A stretch of 21,005 bases of DNA from CAZJOD01 sp964547525 (GTDB lineage Bacteria; Bacillota; Clostridia; JAAYHZ01), in the NCBI GenBank assembly GCA_964547525.1, contig CAZJOD010000054.1, positions 1 through 21,005 of the forward strand. Direction: 5' to 3'. The notes beneath the pieces are model-generated. The model saw only the letters and a list, made by a program, of their open reading frames with translations. It was not told the DNA's origin and made no database searches. A program made the translations under genes and the position numbers. Numbering within the stretch: position 1 is the first letter of the stretch; every line of letters starts with the position of its first letter. Below are positions 15,371-21,005 of the stretch, one piece after another.

Positions 15371-16584
15371 GCATTATGCCCTCCGAATCCGAACCCGTTA
15401 GTAATAGCGGTTCGAACATTTTTATCCTTTCCGGTGTTTAACACATAATTTTTTAAGTCACATTCCGGATCGGGTGTTTCATAATTAATTGTAGCCGGAA
15501 CAAAATCGTATTTAACGGCGCAAGCGGTTATTATGGTTTCTATCGCCCCGGCACCACCTAACAGATGACCTGTCATTGATTTTGTGGAACTTACCGATAC
15601 TTTGTCTGCATAATCACCAAACACTTGTTTTATGGCATATGATTCAGTCTTATCGTTTAATGGTGTGGAAGTACCGTGTGCATTTATGTAATCTATTTCC
15701 GCTATATTAGTTGACGCGTCATTAATAGCCTGTTTCATACAGCTGACAAAACCTTTTCCTTCAGGATCAGGTGCGGTTATATGATATGCATCGCATGTAC
15801 AACCGTATCCCGTTATCTCGGCTATAATTTCAGCGCCTCGTTTGACAGCGTGATCCAATTCTTCAAGTACTAAAATCCCGGCACCTTCTCCCATTACAAA
15901 ACCGTCTCTTTGAATATCAAACGGTCTGCAAGCTTTATTCGGATCTTCAGTAACACTCATAGCTCTTCCTGCCGCACAAAAGGCTGCGAATGCCATTGGT
16001 GTTATGCTGGCTTCACTACCGCCTGTTATCATTATATCCGCATAACCGTCCCGAATCGTTCTAAATGCGTTTCCAACGGCATTAGTGGAAGACGCACAAG
16101 AATTTACTATGCACTCGTTGATCCCTTTAGCTCCTAGCTTTATAGCTATCAAAGCGGCAGCACTGTCTGCAATCATCATTGTAACAAAAAAGGGACTGAC
16201 TCTTTTAAAACCTTTCTCCAAATAAACGGCGTGTTGTTTTTCAAAAGAGTCAATTCCTCCTATGCCGGAACCAACCATAACACCCATTCTCTCAGGATTT
16301 ATTGCCATAAGGTCAAGATTCGAATTTTTTACAGCATCTATGGCCGCAACCAAAGCAAATTGCGAATACCTGTCCATTCTTCTGGCTTCTTTAACATCAA
16401 TGTAATTACTCGGATCAAAATCGTCAACCGTAGCGGCAACTTTTGTAGGTAAATCGGTCGCATCAAAAATGGTTAATTTTTTTATTCCGTTTTTACCTTT
16501 TTTTATGGAATCCCAAAAAGTATAAATGCTATTGCCCACCGGACTTATTACACCCATACCTGTTATAACAACTCTTTTTTTCAT
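15343..16584 (-). CDS. fabF: 3-oxoacyl-ACP synthase II (FabF)
   Basis: Beta-ketoacyl-ACP synthase that condenses malonyl-ACP with a growing acyl-ACP in type II fatty acid synthesis. 413 residues. Cys-His-His catalytic triad: C163 in VNSCASSTNAVG, H303 in NAHGTSTPLND, H340 in KSMTGHLLGGAGA. The C-terminus has the NGFGFGGHNA loop. The ATG at 16584 is preferred over TTG at 16596, since GGGG then sits 6 nt upstream and MKKRVVITGMG is the standard family start. It lies 166 nt after acpP and past a terminator, so it probably has its own promoter, which I could not identify. The gene overlaps rnc. In B. subtilis fabF is elsewhere, but clustering with acpP is common in other bacteria. Confidence 0.97.
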   Translation of the reverse strand: MKKRVVITGMGVISPVGNSIYTFWDSIKKGKNGIKKLTIFDATDLPTKVAATVDDFDPSNYIDVKEARRMDRYSQFALVAAIDAVKNSNLDLMAINPERMGVMVGSGIGGIDSFEKQHAVYLEKGFKRVSPFFVTMMIADSAAALIAIKLGAKGINECIVNSCASSTNAVGNAFRTIRDGYADIMITGGSEASITPMAFAAFCAAGRAMSVTEDPNKACRPFDIQRDGFVMGEGAGILVLEELDHAVKRGAEIIAEITGYGCTCDAYHITAPDPEGKGFVSCMKQAINDASTNIAEIDYINAHGTSTPLNDKTESYAIKQVFGDYADKVSVSSTKSMTGHLLGGAGAIETIITACAVKYDFVPATINYETPDPECDLKNYVLNTGKDKNVRTAITNGFGFGGHNACLVIKKYN

Positions 16585-16644
16585 ACCATACCCCAATTTA
16601 ATAAATAAAACAAATAGTGAACATTATCTGTATATAGAAGATTT

Positions 16645-16704
16645 TTTTCGATAAATTCGTTTGAAAATTCGATTTACGTTTACCTCTTATTAATTCATCG
16701 AAAA
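16645..16704. repeat. Imperfect long inverted repeat in fabF leader region
   Basis: TTTTCGATAAATT (16645-16657) and AATTCATCGAAAA (16692-16704) match as reverse complements at 12 of 13 positions, with 34 nt between them. The spacer adds further TTCGAT/CGAAT motifs. It lies between the acpP terminator and fabF. It could be a leader stem-loop or paired protein-binding half sites. I cannot tell which. Confidence 0.4.
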
Positions 16705-16724
16705 GCAACGAAAAATTATTTATA

Positions 16725-16748
16725 AAAAAGTCCCGAATGGGACTTTTT
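16725..16748. terminator. Intrinsic terminator after acpP
   Basis: Stem AAAAAGTCCC/GGGACTTTTT (16725-16734 with 16739-16748) with a 4-nt loop. On the minus strand it starts 2 nt after the acpP stop and runs into a T tract. The A and T tracts on both sides make it symmetrical, so it could work in both directions. It should uncouple acpP from fabF. Confidence 0.85.
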
Positions 16749-16750
16749 AT

Positions 16751-16987
16751 TTAGATAACACTTTTTATATAATCAACCGCGTTTCCGACAGTGGATATTT
16801 TTTCAGCACTATTGTCGGGTATTTCGATATCGAATTCCTCTTCTAAAGCCATTATTAATTCAACGATATCAAGAGAATCCGCACCTAAATCGTCTATAAA
16901 CAAAGCGTCATAGACTACCTCACTTTCGTCTACACTTAACTGTTCAACAATAATCTTTTTGACCTTTTCAAAAATTTCGTCAGCCAT
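16751..16987 (-). CDS. acpP: Acyl carrier protein
   Basis: Carries acyl chains as thioesters on a phosphopantetheine arm in fatty acid and phospholipid synthesis. 78 acidic residues, the usual size, with the modification site S38 in DLGADSLDIVELIM. The ATG at 16987 is chosen over the longer frame opening upstream (17005) because GAGGAGG lies 9 nt before it and would otherwise be translated. It has a dedicated promoter in the 144-nt gap after fabD and a terminator right after its stop, so it can be a separate, highly expressed transcript. In B. subtilis fabG lies between fabD and acpA. Here it is absent. Confidence 0.98.
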   Translation of the reverse strand: MADEIFEKVKKIIVEQLSVDESEVVYDALFIDDLGADSLDIVELIMALEEEFDIEIPDNSAEKISTVGNAVDYIKSVI

Positions 16988-17046
16988 AATTCGCCGCCTC
17001 CTCATTTATTTCATATATATATTTTGTGTGACAACACCATACATAT

Positions 17047-17076
17047 ACAATAAAGCACAATAATACGGGTTGTCAA
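17047..17076 (-). promoter_or_regulatory. Promoter of acpP
   Basis: Read on the minus strand: perfect TTGACA (-35), 18-nt spacer, TATTGT (-10). It lies about 60 nt upstream of the acpP ATG and is the best promoter match in the fabD-acpP gap. No FapR-like operator is evident next to it. Confidence 0.65.
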
Positions 17077-17131
17077 CATTTTTTAAAACTTTTTAAGCAT
17101 ACCCCGAATTTAACTTTTAATACTCATTGTT

Positions 17132-18070
17132 CTATATGCTTTTTAAAGATTCTAAAGTTTTCTTTAAAGATTCACTGTCATTTATATTATATACAGTCAC
17201 ATTACGATTTATTTTTTTTATTAAACCTTTTAATGTGGTACCCGGACCTATCTCAATAAATGTATCGATTCCTTTTTCAATTATATTCTCTATAGACTGC
17301 CACCATAAAACGGGATTATAAATTTGTTTTTTTAACAATTCCTTGACAATCGTATTATCAGTGATAACTTCCGCAGTAACGTTTGATACCACAGGAAATT
17401 TCATAGGATTTATACTTATATTGTCCATTTCACTATATAATTTTTCACCTGCGCCTTTTAACATAGGTGAATGAAAAGGTGCGCTTACGTTTAACATAAG
17501 ACTTTTTCTCGATCCGGCCTTTTCGGTAAATTCCACAAATTTTAAAAGCGCAGATATTTCCCCGGAAACAGTTATTTGTCCCGGGCAATTATAATTCGAA
17601 AAATAAATTTTTCCGTATTTTGAAGCTTCATCAACACACGGTTTTAGTTGATCTTCGTTCATGCCTGTTGCGACAGCCATTCCTCCTACACCTGCGGGAA
17701 CCTCTTCTTGCATGTATTGTCCGCGTTTCCTAACCAATAAAACAGCGTCTTCAAAACTAAAAGTCCCGGAACACACATGCGCGGTATACTCGCCTAAACT
17801 CAAACCGGCACACAAATCCGGTTTGATTCCTTCCTCTAAAACGGGGATCATACACAATACCGATGCTATAAGTATTGCAGGTTGAGTGTTAGCCGTCAAT
17901 GCAAGCCGGTCGTCAGGACCTTCAAACATAAGCTTACTTATGTCCATATTCAATAATTCATTCGCTCGATCTAAAAGACTGTTAAGCTTTGGGAACGCCG
18001 ATGTTATATCTTTAGCCATTCCGACATATTGTGCACCTTGACCCGGAAATACAAATGCTAATTTTGACAT
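17132..18070 (-). CDS. fabD: Malonyl-CoA:ACP transacylase FabD
   Basis: Transfers the malonyl group from CoA to acyl carrier protein, supplying the extender unit for fatty acid elongation. 312 residues. N-terminal FVFPGQGAQYVGM with oxyanion Q11, nucleophile S91 in GLSLGEYTA, R116 in RKRGQYM, and catalytic H200 in VSAPFHSPML. The C-terminus contains FIEIGPGTTLKGLI. All catalytic residues are present. AAGGAG lies about 9 nt before the ATG and the plsX stop is 15 nt upstream, so it is co-transcribed with fapR-plsX. Confidence 0.98.
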   Translation of the reverse strand: MSKLAFVFPGQGAQYVGMAKDITSAFPKLNSLLDRANELLNMDISKLMFEGPDDRLALTANTQPAILIASVLCMIPVLEEGIKPDLCAGLSLGEYTAHVCSGTFSFEDAVLLVRKRGQYMQEEVPAGVGGMAVATGMNEDQLKPCVDEASKYGKIYFSNYNCPGQITVSGEISALLKFVEFTEKAGSRKSLMLNVSAPFHSPMLKGAGEKLYSEMDNISINPMKFPVVSNVTAEVITDNTIVKELLKKQIYNPVLWWQSIENIIEKGIDTFIEIGPGTTLKGLIKKINRNVTVYNINDSESLKKTLESLKSI

Positions 18071-18085
18071 ACAAACATCTCCTTT

Positions 18086-19078
18086 TCAGACAAATTCACT
18101 CTCTATTCTAGTAACTATTTTCTCGTTAACCAGTTTATTAGTTTTTATAATAACATTTTTTATTGTTTTACCAATAGAACTGCCGTGACTTTTTATTACC
18201 AATTCTTTTATTCCTAAAATAGGTGCACCACCATGAATATCAGGGTCCACACTTAACTTAAACTCCTTCAATTCTTTTCTGATAGCCAGAAATGATGCTT
18301 TTGTAAAAATATTTTTCTTAAAAGCACTGTTTAAGAACTTGAAAAAGATATCACCGCAACTCTCATAGAATTTCAAAATGGCATTACCGGTAAATCCGTT
18401 TGTAGCGACAACGTCAGCACATCCTAAAATTTCACTGCCTTCTGCATTTCCTGTGAAATTCATATCGGAATTTTTTAATATGCTATACGCTTCTTTAATA
18501 TCTTCGTTTCCTTTTGATTCCTCGGAACCTATATTCAGCAGCTTAACGGTAGGTGTCTTAATATCGTAAAGTGTGCTCATATAAATGCTGCCGAAACGAG
18601 CAAATTGAATATAGTTTTCGGTTCTACAATTTGAATTTAATCCCGCATCTATTAATAAAGTCCTACCTATAGGAGAAGGCAATACAGCTCCTAATGCCGG
18701 TCTTTTAACACCTCTTATACGTCCTATAAGTAAAACCGCACCTGTAAGCAGCGCTCCACTGCTTCCCGCCGAGACCACAGCGTCTCCTTCTTTGTTACGA
18801 AGCATATTAAAGCATGTTACTATAGAAGAATCATATTTGTTTCTTATTGAATTTACAGGTGAATCACCGTTGGTTATAATTTCACTTGCATGTATTATAT
18901 CCACTTTTTTACGGTCATAATTTTTTTCTTCAATGTATCTTTCGATTATTTCACTTTGGCCTACTAATATAAGGTTTACACCTACAAGTTCGTCCAACGC
19001 TTGGTAACAGCCGTCGATAACGGCATGAGGTGCATTATCTCCTCCCATTGCATCTATTATGATATTATTCTTTTTCAT
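18086..19078 (-). CDS. plsX: Phosphate acyltransferase PlsX
   Basis: Converts acyl-ACP and phosphate to acyl-phosphate, the donor used by PlsY in the first step of phospholipid synthesis. It is a peripheral membrane enzyme. 330 residues from the chosen start. Motifs: IIIDAMGGDNAP at the N-terminus, DSPVNSIRNKYDSS, AVVSAGSSGALL, RPALGAVLPS, and LLNIGSEESKG further on. The ATG at 19078 is preferred over one 21 codons upstream, because AAGGAG lies about 7 nt before it and the family starts right before the DAMGGD block. It overlaps the end of fapR by 14 nt, which implies translational coupling. The fapR-plsX-fabD order is the Bacillus one. Confidence 0.97.
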   Translation of the reverse strand: MKKNNIIIDAMGGDNAPHAVIDGCYQALDELVGVNLILVGQSEIIERYIEEKNYDRKKVDIIHASEIITNGDSPVNSIRNKYDSSIVTCFNMLRNKEGDAVVSAGSSGALLTGAVLLIGRIRGVKRPALGAVLPSPIGRTLLIDAGLNSNCRTENYIQFARFGSIYMSTLYDIKTPTVKLLNIGSEESKGNEDIKEAYSILKNSDMNFTGNAEGSEILGCADVVATNGFTGNAILKFYESCGDIFFKFLNSAFKKNIFTKASFLAIRKELKEFKLSVDPDIHGGAPILGIKELVIKSHGSSIGKTIKNVIIKTNKLVNEKIVTRIESEFV

Positions 19079-19661
19079 TGACCGCTCCTTGTCGTTTTCC
19101 TTCATAAATTGCAACCAATATAAATTTACTTTTAAAGACAAGCCTATTATTATGATAAATTTTTACCCAAACAACAAAATTCTTATCAATTACGCGTCTG
19201 ACTTCCGCTTTTGCCACTAAACGAGTATTTTCTTTTACAGGAGTATTATATTTAATATTAGCTACTCCAACCAATGCAGCATCCGCATCAATAATTGCTA
19301 TTGCAAGAGATTCGGCCAATGCGTATATAAAATGCCCTCTTACCACATTTGCATTTTCGAATAGCATATCGCTTGTGGTTTCCATAATAGAAATACCACT
19401 TTCATTTAACTTAATATCTACAAGTTCTCCAACGATATCTTTGCTTCCTAAAGTCTTGACTTTAGCATAATTATTACGGGCTACATTACGAACCCTTTCC
19501 CTTAATTCCGGTATTCTCAGTTCCAATCTATCCAAACGGATGGTAGGTACACTGACGCAAAAAAAATCCGCCAACTCTTCGTCCGTAAGAAACGGATCTT
19601 GCAATATCTTTTCGGCAAGTTCTTCTTGTCTGATTTTTTTTGGTACGTTATTTTTTGCCAT
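19065..19661 (-). CDS. fapR: Fatty acid and phospholipid biosynthesis repressor FapR
   Basis: Transcriptional repressor of lipid synthesis genes that is released from DNA by malonyl-CoA. 198 residues. The N-terminal part (about 12-60) is an HTH (LTDEELADFFCVSVPTIRLD). The remainder is a hot-dog-fold effector domain with the GHFIYALAESLAIAIID and KYNTPVKENTRLVAKAEV stretches expected to bind malonyl-CoA. The ATG at 19661 is preferred over the one at 19667, since GAGGGAG is 6 nt from the former and abuts the latter. It probably regulates its own operon (fapR-plsX-fabD). A weakly matching operator lies upstream. pgsA precedes it by a 106-nt gap. Confidence 0.95.
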   Translation of the reverse strand: MAKNNVPKKIRQEELAEKILQDPFLTDEELADFFCVSVPTIRLDRLELRIPELRERVRNVARNNYAKVKTLGSKDIVGELVDIKLNESGISIMETTSDMLFENANVVRGHFIYALAESLAIAIIDADAALVGVANIKYNTPVKENTRLVAKAEVRRVIDKNFVVWVKIYHNNRLVFKSKFILVAIYEGKRQGAVNEKE

Positions 19662-19680
19662 ATCCATCTCCCTCTTTCAT

Positions 19681-19697
19681 ATTATAACCGGTACGTT
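19681..19697. promoter_or_regulatory. Tentative FapR-like operator
   Basis: ATTATAACCGGTACGTT resembles the Bacillus FapR site (core of the TTAGTACC-n-GGTACTAA kind, from memory), keeping ATTA, ACC and GGTAC, but it lacks one central base and its right arm is poor. It sits just downstream of the start expected from the promoter at 19707-19735, a place where a repressor could act. This is a suggestion only. Confidence 0.25.
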
Positions 19698-19706
19698 CAA
19701 TAAATT

Positions 19707-19735
19707 AATATATAGGATATTCCGGTAAAAAACAA
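19707..19735 (-). promoter_or_regulatory. Candidate promoter of fapR-plsX-fabD
   Basis: Read on the minus strand: TTGTTT (-35), 17-nt spacer, TATATT (-10), about 45 nt before the fapR ATG. A separate perfect TATAAT at 19681-19686 lacks a convincing -35 at the right distance and is very close to the start codon. Confidence 0.4.
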
Positions 19736-19773
19736 GCACAAATTATCATCCCTATTCAATACATTAATATATT

Positions 19774-20331
19774 TCATACGGCATGATTAAAAAATTCTTT
19801 TACATATATGTAGCCTGATATAACGGTTATGATTAATGCTGCAACCCAACCGTATACAGCTAATCCGGTGATAAAAGATATAGGGAAATAAGATATACAT
19901 ACGGCGATTATTTGAATGACCGTTTTGATCTTACCCCATTTATTTGCCGCAATAACATACCCTTCGGACGCTGCTATAGTTCGTATTCCCGTAACGGCAA
20001 ATTCCCTGGTTAGTATTACAAAAAATATCCATCCCGATAAACGACCGGCTGCTACTAGAGCTATCATAGCGGCTGAAATGAGTAGTTTATCAGCTAAAGG
20101 ATCTAAAAATTTCCCTGTGCTGGTTATCAGATTGTGTTTTCTAGCTACATATCCGTCCAATAAATCGGTAAATGATGCAATTATAAATAATACCAAAGCA
20201 ATAATATTTCCATAAAGGACTAAAAAATTAACTGTATTTTCTCCCCACCATTTCGGAGCGGGCATAGCGAAAAACAAAAAAAACGGAATTATGGCAATTC
20301 TAATCATTGTTAATTTATTTGCTGCGTTCAT
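19774..20331 (-). CDS. pgsA: CDP-diacylglycerol--glycerol-3-phosphate 3-phosphatidyltransferase
   Basis: Makes phosphatidylglycerol-phosphate from CDP-diacylglycerol and glycerol-3-phosphate, the committed step to phosphatidylglycerol and cardiolipin. 185 residues, a typical size. The full CDP-alcohol phosphotransferase motif is present: D56-x2-D59-G60-x2-A63-R64-x8-G73-x3-D77-x3-D81. Hydrophobic helices at about 8-24, 38-55, 84-105, 127-150 and 155-180 fit an integral membrane enzyme. GGGGAGGTG lies just before the ATG. The start overlaps the rimO stop by 17 nt, so the two are coupled. rimO-pgsA adjacency is common in Firmicutes. Confidence 0.96.
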   Translation of the reverse strand: MNAANKLTMIRIAIIPFFLFFAMPAPKWWGENTVNFLVLYGNIIALVLFIIASFTDLLDGYVARKHNLITSTGKFLDPLADKLLISAAMIALVAAGRLSGWIFFVILTREFAVTGIRTIAASEGYVIAANKWGKIKTVIQIIAVCISYFPISFITGLAVYGWVAALIITVISGYIYVKEFFNHAV

Positions 20332-21005
20332 ATTTCACCTCCCCAATTAAATCCGGTCCATGATTATTTAATATTTTTACATCAACAAATTCACCTGTCT
20401 TAACCTCTTTCGTTGAAGTAAAATACGTTACAGTGTCAATCTCAGGCGCTTGGAAACTTGTTCTTCCTTGATAAAATATTCCGTCATCCGATACTCCGTC
20501 ACACAAAACCTTATATGTTTTACCTATTAAACCTGACGCTCTATTTATCATTTTCTCAGTCATTGCACAGTATAGTGTTTCATATCTATACTCGATTACT
20601 TCCACATCAATTTGACCCGGCATAGTCTCCGCTTTGGTACCTTCTTGTGGAGAAAATTTAAAAATCCCGGCAAAATCTATTAGATCATCTTGAATAAATG
20701 ACAACATACTCTCAAACTCATCATCGGTTTCTCCCGGGAAACCTGTAATCATCGATGTCCGAATGTATAAATCATCATACATGGTTCTTAGTTTATCAAT
20801 TTTTTCTTTAATAAAACCCATTGTTTCTTTCCGGTTCATGAGTTTTCTAATACGGTCACTTATATGCTGTATAGGTATGTCCAAATATCTTACAATGTTT
20901 TCTTTATTGAAAACAGTTAAAAAATCTTCATATAAAAATTCCGGATATGTGTACATAACTCTGATTCTTACGGTATTATCCAAATCCGCAGCCATATTCA
21001 ACAAT
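20315..21005 (-). CDS. rimO: Ribosomal protein S12 methylthiotransferase RimO, C-terminal half (partial)
   Basis: Radical-SAM methylthiotransferase that modifies an Asp of ribosomal protein S12. Only about 229 C-terminal residues are here. The gene runs off the right edge, so the apparent TTG start there is not real, and the N-terminal UPF0004 domain and the CxxxCxxC cluster motif lie outside. Diagnostic stretches: RVMYTYPEFL, YLDIPIQHIS, RIRKLMNRKET, SMITGFPGETDDEF and FKFSPQEGTKAETMPGQ. The last 65 or so residues form the TRAM domain. The IPIQHIS and SPQEGT forms point to RimO rather than MiaB. Confidence 0.93.
   Translation of the reverse strand, partial: LLNMAADLDNTVRIRVMYTYPEFLYEDFLTVFNKENIVRYLDIPIQHISDRIRKLMNRKETMGFIKEKIDKLRTMYDDLYIRTSMITGFPGETDDEFESMLSFIQDDLIDFAGIFKFSPQEGTKAETMPGQIDVEVIEYRYETLYCAMTEKMINRASGLIGKTYKVLCDGVSDDGIFYQGRTSFQAPEIDTVTYFTSTKEVKTGEFVDVKILNNHGPDLIGEVKYERSK

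Noticed and set aside
15368..15384. Possible frameshift or misannotation where rnc starts inside fabF
   Set aside because: Both frames are intact to their family ends, and GGAGGG at proper distance supports a genuine GTG start in the overlap.

Overview
The window looks like chromosomal DNA of a low-GC Firmicute, probably a member of the Clostridia. It is AT-rich, ribosome-binding sites are strong AGGAGG types, and gene content and order match the Firmicute core cluster known from Bacillus subtilis: fapR-plsX-fabD-(fabG)-acpP-rnc-smc-ftsY-ylxM-ffh-rpsP-khpA-(ylqD)-rimM-trmD-(rplS). Every convincing gene lies on the minus strand, so transcription runs from the high-coordinate end to the low-coordinate end. 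I see no rRNA, tRNA, CRISPR array, insertion sequence or phage gene. The class-level assignment is an inference from gene content and base composition.

Layout in transcription order. (1) Lipid block, 21005-16751: the 3' half of rimO (cut by the window edge), pgsA, fapR, plsX, fabD and acpP. acpP has its own good promoter and is followed at once by a terminator. (2) fabF-rnc-lyxose isomerase, 16584-13899: fabF (in a place where B. subtilis has none), rnc overlapping its end, and a D-lyxose isomerase-like cupin gene. (3) smc-ftsY-UPF0182-zinc-ribbon block, 13731-5964, led by a promoter with a perfect TATAAT. (4) SRP/ribosome block, 5798-3477: ylxM, ffh, rpsP and khpA, driven by a consensus-like promoter (TTGACA-17-TACAAT) whose -10 box is overlapped by a perfect 14-bp-arm palindrome. 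A strong bidirectional terminator closes it. (5) A 464-nt non-coding gap holding two tandem copies of an unidentified hairpin element plus two promoters for the next block. (6) rimM-trmD followed by an ECF sigma factor and a membrane anti-sigma factor with a DUF4349-like C-terminus, 3012-25.

The conserved backbone couples membrane lipid synthesis (FapR, PlsX, FabD, AcpP, FabF, PgsA), protein targeting (Ffh, FtsY, YlxM), chromosome organisation (SMC), RNA processing (RNase III) and ribosome or tRNA maturation (S16, KhpA, RimM, TrmD, RimO). The departures from the usual order are the most interesting part: fabG is missing and fabF present, a sugar isomerase sits between rnc and smc, two membrane-protein genes lie between ftsY and ylxM, ylqD is replaced by the hairpin-repeat gap, and a sigma/anti-sigma pair stands where rplS (L19) normally follows trmD. 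No gene here is clearly a new system. The best candidates for something undescribed are the paired hairpin element at 3222-3367 and the palindromic operator at 5816-5849.
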